This document shows, piece after piece, positions 47,055-55,929 of a stretch of DNA of 64,000 nt. The number at the start of each line of letters is the position of its first letter. Position 1 is the first letter of the stretch. Below the pieces are notes generated by a model, which saw only the letters and a program-made list of their open reading frames with translations, was not told where the DNA came from and ran no database searches. The stretch is from Aquamicrobium defluvii (lineage in GTDB: Bacteria > Pseudomonadota > Alphaproteobacteria > Rhizobiales > Rhizobiaceae), in assembly GCF_004363725.1 (NCBI RefSeq), contig NZ_SNZF01000025.1, positions 1-64,000 on the forward strand. The letters are read 5' to 3'. A program made the translations under genes and the position numbers.

Positions 47055-48338
47055 ATGCTGAACGATCCCCGTACCCACGGTCTGTGGGAAGCCTCGGCTC
47101 CGCCCGCACCTGTAACGTCATCGCTGGCAGAGGCCGTGGAAGCGGATGTCGTCATCGTCGGCGGCGGTTATACCGGACTGTCCTGCGCGCTGCATCTTTC
47201 CGAGGCCGGAAAATCCGTGGTTCTGCTGGAGGCGCACGAGTTTGGCTTTGGCGGGGCTGGCCGCAACGTCGGACTCATCAATGCCGGCCTGTGGCTGATG
47301 CCGGACGATGTTTCGGCGGCGGCCGGCGAATTGTATGGCGAGCGTTTGCTGGCCGCGCTCGGAGACGGGCCGGCGCTGGTGATGTCGCTTATCGAGCGCC
47401 ATCGCATCGACTGCGAACTGGAACGCAACGGCACCCTTCATTGTGCCGTCGGCGCAGCGGGCCTGGAAGAGCTTCGCCGGCGCGAGGCGCAATGGCTGAA
47501 GCGCGGCGCGCCGGTGAGCCTGCTCGACGCACGCGATACGGCTGAACGCGTCGGCACCCGCGCCTATGCCGGCGCGCTGCTCGACAGGCGGGCCGGCACG
47601 CTGCAACCGCTGGCCTACGCCCGCGGCCTTGCCCGTGCAGCCGGCGCTGCCGGAGCGCGCCTCTGCACATCGAGCCCCGTCGTCTTGGCGGAGCGGGCCG
47701 GCGTCCGTTGGGATGTCCGCACGCCGGAAGGACGCGTCGGAGCACAGTGGCTGGTCGTCGCCACCGATGCCTATGGCCAGGGACCCTTTCAGGGTACCCG
47801 GGAAGCGCAGGTGCGGCTTCCCTATTTCAATCTCGCCACGCAGCCTCTCGATGCGGCATTGCTCGATGCCATACTGCCCGGAAAGGAGGGGGTCTGGGAC
47901 ACGAAAACCATCCTGTCCTCATTCCGGCCTGACCATGCGGGGCGGCTGGTATTCGGCTCCGTCGGTGCGCTGCGTCACGGGGGCGCCGCCATCCACAAGG
48001 GCTGGGCGCAAAGGGCGTTGACGCGCCTCTTTCCGCAGCTTGCCGGCATCGGGTTTGAACATGAATGGTATGGCCAGATCGGCATGACCAGCGACGCGGT
48101 GCCGCGTTTTCACGCCTTCGGCCCCAGGGCGGTCGCCGTGTTCGGCTACAATGGGCGCGGCATTTCGCCGGGCACGGTGTTCGGCCGCGAACTGGCGCTT
48201 CTCGTCCTCGGCGAGAAAAGCCCCGAAGACCTGCCGCTGCCGATGAGCGGCATGAACCCCGTACCGCTGCGCCGCGTCAGGGAAATCTACTACGAGGCCG
48301 GCGCGCAGATAGCCCATCTGGCAGGCGACCGCTTTTGA
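47055..48338 (+). CDS. FAD-dependent amino-acid oxidoreductase (DAO family, PuuB-like)
   Basis: A 427-residue flavoprotein of the D-amino-acid-oxidase family. The Rossmann ADP-binding fingerprint is VVIVGGGYTGLSCALHLSEAG with the acidic end in LLEAHEFG near residue 60; GAGRNVGLINAGLW follows. Late in the chain GFEHEWYGQIGMTSDAVPRF and FGYNGRGISPGTVFG are typical of gamma-glutamylputrescine oxidase-like enzymes. It probably oxidises an amine or N-substituted amino acid to an imine or aldehyde plus H2O2. Neighbouring agmatinase- and nitrilase-type genes agree with amine catabolism. Confidence 0.8.
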   Translation: MLNDPRTHGLWEASAPPAPVTSSLAEAVEADVVIVGGGYTGLSCALHLSEAGKSVVLLEAHEFGFGGAGRNVGLINAGLWLMPDDVSAAAGELYGERLLAALGDGPALVMSLIERHRIDCELERNGTLHCAVGAAGLEELRRREAQWLKRGAPVSLLDARDTAERVGTRAYAGALLDRRAGTLQPLAYARGLARAAGAAGARLCTSSPVVLAERAGVRWDVRTPEGRVGAQWLVVATDAYGQGPFQGTREAQVRLPYFNLATQPLDAALLDAILPGKEGVWDTKTILSSFRPDHAGRLVFGSVGALRHGGAAIHKGWAQRALTRLFPQLAGIGFEHEWYGQIGMTSDAVPRFHAFGPRAVAVFGYNGRGISPGTVFGRELALLVLGEKSPEDLPLPMSGMNPVPLRRVREIYYEAGAQIAHLAGDRF

Positions 48339-48414
48339 GGCAAGCCGGCCCGACCGGGGCGGGTTTGAGCAGGGATGTGAACAACCCGGCGTGCGTGCAG
48401 CGGCATACGGAAAG

Positions 48415-48470
48415 GGCGTGCTCGCTCCTTCCCGGAGCAGGTTCAACTGGTGCCTGCTGCTCAGTACATC
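48415..48470 (-). promoter_or_regulatory. Weak TPP-riboswitch-like sequence
   Basis: On the minus strand CTGAG, nine bases, then ACCAGTTGAACCTGCTCC, GGGAA and GGAGCGAG resemble the conserved half of a thiamine diphosphate riboswitch (CTGAGA ... ACCCGTTGAACCTGATCCGG ...). Several key positions differ and no minus-strand gene lies downstream. The remainder of the 409-base gap between the two FAD enzymes shows nothing else. This may be a relic or chance. Confidence 0.2.
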
Positions 48471-48747
48471 GCAGGAAGATTGCCTGAGGCTCTGCCGCCT
48501 TGCCGCGATGATTTCGCCGGGGAATCGACAGGCCATGCCGGATCCGCTGTCATATGCGGGGCGGCAGAAGCGAAGGTCCGAGGACCCTGAACAAAGCCGA
48601 CGGTGACTGGAGTAACCCTTGGCTATCGCGCTCCAGGCTGCAAAACGACAGGTTCAACCGTCCTGCAATATTTGCGGCCCACGATCCGTCGCGGGCCAGC
48701 GCCAATAATCACGTACAGGATGGTCTGGAACGGGAGAACTGTAGCTC

Positions 48748-49872
48748 ATGACGAAGCGTGCGCTTGTGTGCGGTGCCGGCATCAGCGGCTTGACCGCGGG
48801 CATCTACCTCACCCGGCTGGGCTGGGATGTGACGGTCTTTGAAAAGGACCCCGAGTTGCGCACCGCAGGAGCCGGCCTCAATCTGTGGCCTAACGGGTTG
48901 CGCGTTCTGGAGAAGATCGGTCTGCGATCGGCCTTGGCGACCGTTGCCACCAGTCTGGATTACTACCGCACCTTCTCCTCCACCGGCGATGTCATTGCCG
49001 TCGAGGATGTGAGGAACTGGCGCGAAAAATATGGCGCCCCGCTTTGCGGAATCTACCGCCGGGACCTCAGCCGCATTCTTGTGGAGGCGCTCGGTTCGGA
49101 AAAGCTTCGCGTCGGCCATCAGCTTGTGTCGGTCGAGCAGGACGACGATGTCGTATGCACCTTCGCCAACGGCGAGAGCGCGCGCGGCGACCTGGTGCTT
49201 GGCGCCGACGGCATCGGTTCGATCGTTCGTGCCAGCATCTTCGGCGAACAGGAATTCAGCACCGACGTTCTGGTGCGCTGGCGGGGGCTTTTCAATCTCG
49301 CTGACGTCGACGTCGATCCTCTGTCGGAGGCGGAGGTGTGGGGAGAAGACGGGCATCTGGGATATCTCCCCATCGGCGGCGGTCGCGCCTACTGGTTTGC
49401 AGCGGCCGACGGCATCACACATGATCCCGATGCGGTCATCGGGCACTTCAGCGGGTGGCGGGGCAGTCCGGTTCCCGGCCTGATTGCGGCGACCGACAAA
49501 TCCACCATCATCCGCAGCGACCTGCACGATTTCGTGCGTCCGCTCGACAACTGGTCGCAGGGAAGGGTCACGCTGGCCGGGGATGCTGCGCATCCCATGC
49601 TGCCCGGCATGGCGCAGGGCGCGAACCAGGCTCTGGAAGACATCGATGCGCTGTGCATGAGCCTCGATGCCCACGACGATGTCGGGAGCGCCCTCGAAGC
49701 CTATGAGCGCATCCGTATCCGGCAGGTTGCACCCATTGTGAGAGGGTCGCGTTCGCTGTTCGATTTCGACGACCAGAACGAACTGGTGCATGGCAACAAA
49801 AATCCGCTTTTCGACCGTTACGAACGCTTCGTGGAGCGCCGCGGCGGCACGACCGGAACATCTGCCGCCTGA
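48748..49872 (+). CDS. FAD-dependent monooxygenase (UbiH/PHBH type)
   Basis: A 374-residue flavin monooxygenase. The ADP-binding fingerprint is ALVCGAGISGLTAGIYLTRLG with Glu in VFEKD; GAGLNLWPNGLRVLEKIGL follows. The second FAD motif is VTLAGDAAHPMLPGMAQGAN, the GD-containing segment that also contacts FAD in hydroxylases, and YLPIGGGRAYWFAAADG is seen between. Such enzymes hydroxylate aromatic or amine-bearing ring compounds with NAD(P)H and O2. The gene stands alone between amine-type enzyme genes; substrate unknown. Confidence 0.82.
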   Translation: MTKRALVCGAGISGLTAGIYLTRLGWDVTVFEKDPELRTAGAGLNLWPNGLRVLEKIGLRSALATVATSLDYYRTFSSTGDVIAVEDVRNWREKYGAPLCGIYRRDLSRILVEALGSEKLRVGHQLVSVEQDDDVVCTFANGESARGDLVLGADGIGSIVRASIFGEQEFSTDVLVRWRGLFNLADVDVDPLSEAEVWGEDGHLGYLPIGGGRAYWFAAADGITHDPDAVIGHFSGWRGSPVPGLIAATDKSTIIRSDLHDFVRPLDNWSQGRVTLAGDAAHPMLPGMAQGANQALEDIDALCMSLDAHDDVGSALEAYERIRIRQVAPIVRGSRSLFDFDDQNELVHGNKNPLFDRYERFVERRGGTTGTSAA

Positions 49873-50053
49873 GCGTGTGGGCAAGGCCGGATTTGCGAAC
49901 CGGCAGGCCGGATAACGTTGGCGGGCAACAGGTCGGCGCGCAGACATACATGACGCGGCCAATGGTGACGCAGGCCACCATTGGTTTTCCCGCAAAGGCA
50001 CCGGATGGTTGCCACAGAAGCGGGATCATCAGGACTTCTATCAGGAGGGATAT

Positions 50054-51013
50054 ATGTCTGACGCCGTTGCCGATTATTCTTTCGGAGGTCTTCTTCACGC
50101 CGGCAGTGGCGGTACGTTTATGCGGTTTCCTCATGTGAAGCCGGATGCGGATACTTTGAAGAAGCTGGGCATCACCGTGGGCTTCATCGGCTTTCCATGG
50201 GACTCCATGTGCATCAGCCGAACGGGTACGAATTACGGGCCCCGCGTGATCCGCGAAGCCAGCGATCAGTTCAGCTCCTACAGCGCCAATCTCGACATCG
50301 ACCTGTCCGACCACTACACCTTTGCCGATTGCGGAGACGTGGCTGTCGTTCCGGGTTCGCCCGTGCGCACCATGGAGCGGGCCCGGCGCATGATGTCCGA
50401 AGTGCTCGGAGCCGGGGCGATCCCCGTCACCATCGGTGGCGATCATTCGATTACCATCGCCTGCGCCCGTGCTTTCCGGGAACGCTACGACAATCCCGGT
50501 CTGATCCTCATCGACAGTCATTTCGATACCGCCGAAGATGTTGGCGGCGAGGAGATGAACCATGCCTGCCCGATTGCGCGCGCGGTGGATGCCGGCTTCG
50601 ATCCGAGCAAGATCGTCATCATCGGCACCAATGGCTGGCTGAACCCGAAGGCCGAGTTCGACTATGCGCGCCAGAGAGGCATGACCATCATGCCGATTGA
50701 GACAGTAATTGAGAAGGGAGCCGTCGCGGTCGCCCGGGAGGCGCGCGCGATTGCCGGTGCGGGCACGGACAGCGTCTATCTGACCTTCGACATCGATGCG
50801 ATCGACGGCGCCTATGCGCCGGGCACGGGGGTGCCGGCGGCCGGCGGCCTTACCTCGCGCGAAGCCATCGCCATGGTCTCGGAACTGGCGCGGGGCGGGC
50901 TGGGAGGGCTGGATGTGGTCGAGGTGTCGCCTCCCTATGACCATGACGGCATCACGAGCCGTCTCGCGGTCAAGCTGATACTGGAGGCGCTTGCCGGCGC
51001 GACGAAGAGGTAG
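50054..51013 (+). CDS. Agmatinase/ureohydrolase-family protein
   Basis: A 319-residue manganese ureohydrolase-like enzyme. Metal-binding motifs are GGDHSITIAC, LIDSHFDTAED (usual form DAHxD) and LTFDIDAIDGAYAPGTGVP (usual form DxDxxDP), so the metal His and Asp residues are kept while some neighbours differ. ATG chosen: AGGAGG eight bases upstream. The family hydrolyses the guanidinium group, giving urea and an amine: agmatine, guanidinobutyrate, guanidinopropionate or guanidine. It precedes a carbon-nitrogen hydrolase gene by 33 bases and likely forms one transcription unit with it. Substrate not fixed by motifs. Confidence 0.8.
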   Translation: MSDAVADYSFGGLLHAGSGGTFMRFPHVKPDADTLKKLGITVGFIGFPWDSMCISRTGTNYGPRVIREASDQFSSYSANLDIDLSDHYTFADCGDVAVVPGSPVRTMERARRMMSEVLGAGAIPVTIGGDHSITIACARAFRERYDNPGLILIDSHFDTAEDVGGEEMNHACPIARAVDAGFDPSKIVIIGTNGWLNPKAEFDYARQRGMTIMPIETVIEKGAVAVAREARAIAGAGTDSVYLTFDIDAIDGAYAPGTGVPAAGGLTSREAIAMVSELARGGLGGLDVVEVSPPYDHDGITSRLAVKLILEALAGATKR

Positions 51014-51046
51014 CGTCGCTTCCGCACGTTCATTTGGAGCAATTCG

Positions 51047-51844
51047 ATGATTGCGGTGTTTCAGGATCTGCCGGCGGCCGGGCTCAAACAAGCCAATATC
51101 GCGGTGATGGAGCGCGCGGCGCATGCCGCCGCCGCTGCCGGCTCCCGGCTGATCGTTTTCCCCGAACTGTTCCTGACCGGCTACAATATCGGCCGTCAGG
51201 CGCTGCACGAGCTTGCCGAGCCGGTTGACGGGCCGTCGGTCGGGGCGATCGCCGGGATCGCCCGCCGGCACGGCATCGCCATCATTGCCGGGATGCCCGA
51301 GAGAAGCGGTGATGTGGTGTTCAACGCCGCGCTCGCCGTGGACGAGGCCGGCAGCGTCGCGGGCCTCTATCGCAAGATCCACCTGTTTGGCCCGGACGAG
51401 CGTTCGGCCTTTGCGCCTGGCGGTGAAATCTGCGCTGTGCGTCTGGCGGGTCGCCGCGTTGGGCTCGCGATCTGCTACGATATCGAGTTTCCGGAAATGG
51501 CGCGGGCGCTCGCCGGGGCAGGGGCTGATCTGATCTGTGCGCCAACCGCGAATATGAGCCCTTACTGGGAAGTGCCCACGACCTTGCTGCGCGCCCGGGC
51601 TCTGGAGAACGGCATCCCGGTTGCCTATGCCAATCTCGTCGGAGACGATGGCAGGCTCACCTATACGGGCATGAGCTGTATCGTAGGCGCGGATGGGCGC
51701 GATCTTGCCCGCGCAGGCGCGCAGGGGCGGGCGCTGCTATGCTGTTCGCATGGTTCCGCAGAAGTCGGGCCGGGCCGCGACCCGTTGAGCACGCAGGCGG
51801 CCGATGTCCGGCTGGATATTCTCTGCTCACGGACGGCAGGTTGA
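51047..51844 (+). CDS. Carbon-nitrogen hydrolase (nitrilase superfamily amidase)
   Basis: A 265-residue nitrilase-fold enzyme with the three catalytic residues: Glu in IVFPELFLTGYN (about residue 40), Lys in LYRKIHLFGPDE (about 107) and Cys in AICYDIEFPEMA (about 145). Members act as N-carbamoylputrescine or omega-amidases. Beside an agmatinase-type gene it suggests breakdown of a guanidino compound or an amide made from it, but this is inference. It ends 126 bases before the LuxR-type gene in the same direction. Confidence 0.85.
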   Translation: MIAVFQDLPAAGLKQANIAVMERAAHAAAAAGSRLIVFPELFLTGYNIGRQALHELAEPVDGPSVGAIAGIARRHGIAIIAGMPERSGDVVFNAALAVDEAGSVAGLYRKIHLFGPDERSAFAPGGEICAVRLAGRRVGLAICYDIEFPEMARALAGAGADLICAPTANMSPYWEVPTTLLRARALENGIPVAYANLVGDDGRLTYTGMSCIVGADGRDLARAGAQGRALLCCSHGSAEVGPGRDPLSTQAADVRLDILCSRTAG

Positions 51845-51969
51845 GCCGGCCCCGTCGGCCCGGCCTGTCCACACGTTTGGTTCGACACGTCCTTACCCTT
51901 GAGGAGGCAAGCAGATAGACTGGCACCCCCATCATCCCCGTTTCCCAACAGCGTGAACATCCGCAAGCC

Positions 51970-53073
51970 ATGTCCAGCCAAATGGAGTTTTCGCCGCACT
52001 CCAGCGCTCTGGCGCTCGATACGCCGGAGTTGCTGGCCGAACTCGCCAGGGTTGTCGCGCTGGTCGGCAAGCCCGGTTTCTATGATGGGCTCTCGCTGCT
52101 GCTGGCGCGCGTCCTGCGCTGCAAGCGCCGCCTCGTCATGCGCTATTCCGCCTACGACAAGCCGGCGTTCCTCATCAATGCGGCACTGACGGAGGAGGGC
52201 GTCAGCTTCTATCTGGCGGGCCTCTACCGGATCGATCCCCTGCACCGGCTGGCGCGCGAGACCCCGGGGCCGACGGTGGTGAACCTGCGGGCGCTGATGG
52301 GGGAGATCGAGGAAGCCTATTTCGCCGAACTGTTCAAGATGGCGATCTTCGACGAGCTGGCAATCATGGTACCGGCCTATGGCGGCGTGACCATCGCCTT
52401 CTGTTGCGACCGGCACAGGATACGCTTCGAGCAGCAGGATTACGAGCGCGCCCAGGCGCTGCTGCCCATGGTGGACGCACTGCACAAGCTGCACATGGAC
52501 CGTCTGTTTTCGAATGCCGGCGACGGCGGTTCGGAGGCGATCACCAGCAGCTTCCGCAACCAGTTTCTGGTCCTCGACCGTCGCGCCAAGGTTGTCTATT
52601 GCACGCAGGCGTGGTCCGGAAATTCCGTGGCCGCCGCCGCATTGCCGCAGATTTCGCAGAAGATCGCGGAAGGGGGCAGCGGGTCCCTGCTGCTCGAGGG
52701 GCAGCAGGTGGTGCATTGGGAAACGCTGCCGGACGATTTCTCGCTCGCCCCGCAAGGTACGCTCGTGGTCCTCGAACAACGTTCGCCCGGCCCGCTGATG
52801 ACCTCGGGCGAGGCCGCTCTGGAGGCATTCTGCGGCGACCACAGCCTGACGCCGCGCGAGGCAGAGATCGTGCGGCTGTCCTTTCTCGGCCTGCCCAATG
52901 CGGCCATCGCCAAGCAGCTTGGGGTGTCGGTCGGAACCGTGAAGAACCACCGCTGGCGGCTTTACTACAAGCTGGATATCACCACCGAGCGCGAGTTGTT
53001 CCACCTCTTCATCTCGACACTGCTGTCAGTGGAGAAGAGCAAGGTCATGGAACAGGAAGCGCCGCAGGGCTGA
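51970..53073 (+). CDS. LuxR-family transcriptional regulator
   Basis: A 367-residue regulator. The C-terminal GerE/LuxR helix-turn-helix is clear: SLTPREAEIVRLSFLG, then NAAIAKQLGVSVGTVKNHR and WRLYYKLDI. The N-terminal 300 residues form an unrecognised sensor region; no receiver Asp pattern or autoinducer-type motif was noted. In this position it could control the agmatinase, nitrilase and FAD-enzyme genes upstream. Its 3' end is followed after 12 bases by the second copy of the 104-base repeat. Confidence 0.8.
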   Translation: MSSQMEFSPHSSALALDTPELLAELARVVALVGKPGFYDGLSLLLARVLRCKRRLVMRYSAYDKPAFLINAALTEEGVSFYLAGLYRIDPLHRLARETPGPTVVNLRALMGEIEEAYFAELFKMAIFDELAIMVPAYGGVTIAFCCDRHRIRFEQQDYERAQALLPMVDALHKLHMDRLFSNAGDGGSEAITSSFRNQFLVLDRRAKVVYCTQAWSGNSVAAAALPQISQKIAEGGSGSLLLEGQQVVHWETLPDDFSLAPQGTLVVLEQRSPGPLMTSGEAALEAFCGDHSLTPREAEIVRLSFLGLPNAAIAKQLGVSVGTVKNHRWRLYYKLDITTERELFHLFISTLLSVEKSKVMEQEAPQG

Positions 53074-53085
53074 AGCCGGCGCACC

Positions 53086-53189
53086 TAGACCATTTCATCG
53101 TTTCTCCGAATCGATGAAATGATCTAACTATTTGTTTATACTGCATTTGTGCGACGCCAAATGTTTCCATTTGGCTGCAAAATGCTCTA
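53086..53189 (-). mobile_element. TA-flanked miniature palindromic element, copy B
   Basis: In reverse orientation, the sequence is identical over the full 104 bases to the copy inside the aminotransferase at 31.8 kb, including both TA flanks. It lies between the convergent LuxR-type and dehydrogenase genes, where it breaks no coding frame. Internal hairpins may act as a bidirectional terminator. Identity of the two copies suggests recent movement or duplication. Confidence 0.85.
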
Positions 53190-53218
53190 AAGGACTGCGC
53201 CTTTCCTTCAAAGGGCCC

Positions 53219-54250
53219 TCAAAGGGCGTTTGGCGCCTGTTCTCCAAGCAGGATGCGCTCGATGCCCTCGACCAGGGCATCTGCCATGGCTGTCCGCGCC
53301 TCGACGGTGGCACTGCCGATATGCGGAAGCGGAAACACATTGGCCATGGCCAGATAGCGCCTGTCGATGTCGGGTTCGTTGGCGAACACGTCGAGCCCGG
53401 CAGCGGCGACATGCCCGCTCGCCAGCGCCCCGATCAGCGCATCGTCGTCGATGAGTTCGCCGCGGGACACGTTGACCACGACCGCCCCCTGCTTCATCTG
53501 CGCGATGCGTTCGCCATTCAGGAATTTATGGGTTTCGGGCGTGTGCGGCGCCGACAAAAGCAGCACATCGCAGCAGCCGAGGAACTGCTTTTCATCGGGG
53601 ATGTAGCGGGCGCCGGCTTCCAGCTCCCGCGGCAGCATGGACCTGTTGCGATAGGCCACGTTCATCCCGAAGCTCTGGGCGCGAACCGAGATTTCGCGCC
53701 CGATCTGGCCCATGCCGAAAATGCCGAGCACCTGTCCGCGCAATTCGCGGCCAAGAAGCAGTGTAGGCGAGAAGCCGCCCCATCGGCCGGCGCGCATGAG
53801 GTCGAGGCCCTCGACGATGCGTCTGGCGGCGCCCAGCACCAGCGCCATGGCCAGATCGGCGACCGAGTCCGCAAGCACGTTGGGCGTGTTGATGATCTTC
53901 AGCCCGCGCTCGCGTGCGGCTTCGAGATCGACATGGCCGTATCCTGCCGAATAGAGCGCCAGGATCTCGACGCTGTCCGGCAGCGCGAGGAAAAACGAGC
54001 GATCCAGCGCATATTTGACGGTCGCGACGACGACCCGGGCATCGACTGCCGCTTCCAGAACGCCCTCGACCGTCTGCCGGGCAGCCGGCAGAACCGTCAC
54101 ATGCGGGAAAACGTTGCGGAAGGCCAGCATCGCTTCCTCCGGCAGCGCCTCGGTGAGGAGAACGGGACACTGGTCCGCTATCGAGGTGAGCAGGGAGTCC
54201 TCAAGCAGGGAAAGCGTCGCGGCTGGGTCGTGGGCGGGCCGTTCTGTCAT
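53219..54250 (-). CDS. D-2-hydroxyacid dehydrogenase
   Basis: A 343-residue NAD-dependent dehydrogenase. The nucleotide-binding loop is LGIFGMGQIGREISVRAQSF, and the catalytic triad is likely Arg in VVNVSRGELIDDDAL, Glu in DVFANEPDIDRR and His in FPLPHIGSAT. The upstream ATG chosen overlaps nothing; the longer upstream frame is out of context. It reduces 2-keto acids or glyoxylate-type compounds. It follows the 3-hydroxyisobutyrate dehydrogenase-type gene by five bases at the end of the branched-chain transporter operon. Confidence 0.85.
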   Translation of the reverse strand: MTERPAHDPAATLSLLEDSLLTSIADQCPVLLTEALPEEAMLAFRNVFPHVTVLPAARQTVEGVLEAAVDARVVVATVKYALDRSFFLALPDSVEILALYSAGYGHVDLEAARERGLKIINTPNVLADSVADLAMALVLGAARRIVEGLDLMRAGRWGGFSPTLLLGRELRGQVLGIFGMGQIGREISVRAQSFGMNVAYRNRSMLPRELEAGARYIPDEKQFLGCCDVLLLSAPHTPETHKFLNGERIAQMKQGAVVVNVSRGELIDDDALIGALASGHVAAAGLDVFANEPDIDRRYLAMANVFPLPHIGSATVEARTAMADALVEGIERILLGEQAPNAL

Positions 54251-54255
54251 GTGCC

Positions 54256-55170
54256 TTACTCGCTCGATCCGCCCGCCGTGCCGGTCCTGATCTCGGTTCC
54301 GAGTATCCGCTCCAGCCCCCTGACGACGGCGGTGCTGTCCTGATCGCCGAAACCGAGTGCCCGTCCCATCTGGAAGAGTTCGGTTGCCGCATTGGCGATG
54401 CCGAGGGGCAGGGTGGTCATCTCGCGCGCCATCTTCACCGCCTGGCTCATGTCCTTGTAGGCGATGTCGAGCCGCGCCTCGGCCTCGAAACGCCCGGCGA
54501 ACACCTTGGGCACCATCCACTGGATGATCGGGCTGTTGGAATGCGAGTTGCCGAGCATGTCGAAGAATTTCTGCGAATCCAGCCCCATGGCCCTGGACAG
54601 CGCCAGCCCCTCCGCGACCGCAGCGACCTCAATGAAGCCGATCATGTTCTGGACGAGCTTGGCCGCATGGCCCGAGCCCAGTTCCCCGAAATGGTAGAGA
54701 TGGCTGGAGAAGGCTGAAAGCACCGGCTTTACGGTTTCGAAAACCTCGATGTCGCCACCTACCATGGTCGCCAGCGTGCCGTCGCGGGCGCCTTCGGTGC
54801 CGCCTGTTACCGGGGCATCGATGAGGCGGCCGCCGGCTTCGGCGAAACGCTGTGCCAGCTTCCTCGTATCGGCGGGGTAGCATGTGCCCATATCGACGGC
54901 GATAAAGCCGGGACGCATGCCATGCGCGAGCCCCTTCCCGCCGAACAGGACGGCTTCGACCTCGCGCGAGGTCGGAAGGATCATGAGTGCGGCATCGCAT
55001 TCGCTGGCGGCGGATGCCGGCGAGTCCGTTTCCACGGCGCCCAGTTCCACCAGACGGTGGATGGGTTCGCGGTTGCGGTGGGCGCAGACGACCACCTCAT
55101 GGCCGGCCCGCAGCAGATGACCGGCCATCGGTTCTCCCATGAGACCAGCGCCGAGGAATGCTACTTTCAT
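54256..55170 (-). CDS. 3-hydroxyisobutyrate dehydrogenase-family oxidoreductase
   Basis: A 304-residue beta-hydroxyacid dehydrogenase. It starts KVAFLGAGLMGEPMAGHLL (Rossmann), has the substrate-loop DAPVTGGTEGARDGTLATM and the catalytic Lys in SGHAAKLVQNMIGF near residue 170. Family members oxidise 3-hydroxyisobutyrate, tartronate semialdehyde or related acids. It is encoded in the leftward unit with the branched-chain-type transporter and the D-2-hydroxyacid dehydrogenase. Substrate unknown. Confidence 0.85.
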   Translation of the reverse strand: MKVAFLGAGLMGEPMAGHLLRAGHEVVVCAHRNREPIHRLVELGAVETDSPASAASECDAALMILPTSREVEAVLFGGKGLAHGMRPGFIAVDMGTCYPADTRKLAQRFAEAGGRLIDAPVTGGTEGARDGTLATMVGGDIEVFETVKPVLSAFSSHLYHFGELGSGHAAKLVQNMIGFIEVAAVAEGLALSRAMGLDSQKFFDMLGNSHSNSPIIQWMVPKVFAGRFEAEARLDIAYKDMSQAVKMAREMTTLPLGIANAATELFQMGRALGFGDQDSTAVVRGLERILGTEIRTGTAGGSSE

Positions 55171-55224
55171 CGTCCGTCCTTTCCAGACCCGTGTGATGGC
55201 GCTTTCGCCGGTTTGCGATCCGCC

Positions 55225-55929
55225 CTACAGAACATTGACGCCCATGTACCGGTCGAGCACCTGTGCCGAGACGAGCTGATCGGGCGGTCCCTGCCATTTG
55301 ATCTGCCCCTTCTCGACGATGTGGATGACATCGGCGATGTCGAGCACCAGCCCGACATTCTGCTCCACGATGATCACCGACACGCCCTCCGACGCCAGCC
55401 GACGGACAATGGCGCCGACCTGCGTGACGAGCCGCGGCATCAGACCTTCGGTGGGCTCGTCCATCAGAAGCAGCCGGCAACGCATCGACAGGCTGCGGGC
55501 GATGCCGACCAGCTGCTGCTGGCCGCCGCTCAGGGTGCCGGCGGGCGAATCCAGCTTCGGTTCGATCTCGGGAAGCACATCGAGAATTTCTCGCAGCGGC
55601 CTCGGCGATTTCACGCTGTGGGCGGCGACCTGAATATTCTCGCGCACCGACAGTTTTGGAAAGACGCGCACGTCCTGCGGCATGTAGGCGACGCCAAGCC
55701 GTGCGATGGTGTCGGTCGCCATGCCGGCGGTGGACTGGCCGAGTATCGTCGTCTCGCCCTCGACCCTAGGTCCAAGTCCCATGAGGGATTGCAGCAGCGT
55801 CGTCTTGCCCGCGCCGTTGCGGCCGAGGATGGCCGTCACGACTCCGCCCTCGGCGGCAAGGTCGATGCCGTGCAGCACCTGCGCCTTGCCGTAGAAGGCC
55901 CTGAGGTCAGTGGTTCGCAGCGCTTCCAA
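55225..55929 (-). CDS. livF: Branched-chain amino acid-type ABC transporter ATPase (LivF-like)
   Basis: A 234-residue ATPase with Walker A GRNGAGKTTLLQSL, signature LSGGQQQL, Walker B RLLLMDEPTEGL and the C-terminal GLVLDIADVIHIVEKG typical of LivF. Start ATG overlaps the end of the LivG-like gene by 23 bases. Partner of the LivG-like ATPase. The transported compound need not be a branched-chain amino acid; aromatic acids, amides and urea are known ligands of the family. Confidence 0.9.
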   Translation of the reverse strand: MEALRTTDLRAFYGKAQVLHGIDLAAEGGVVTAILGRNGAGKTTLLQSLMGLGPRVEGETTILGQSTAGMATDTIARLGVAYMPQDVRVFPKLSVRENIQVAAHSVKSPRPLREILDVLPEIEPKLDSPAGTLSGGQQQLVGIARSLSMRCRLLLMDEPTEGLMPRLVTQVGAIVRRLASEGVSVIIVEQNVGLVLDIADVIHIVEKGQIKWQGPPDQLVSAQVLDRYMGVNVL

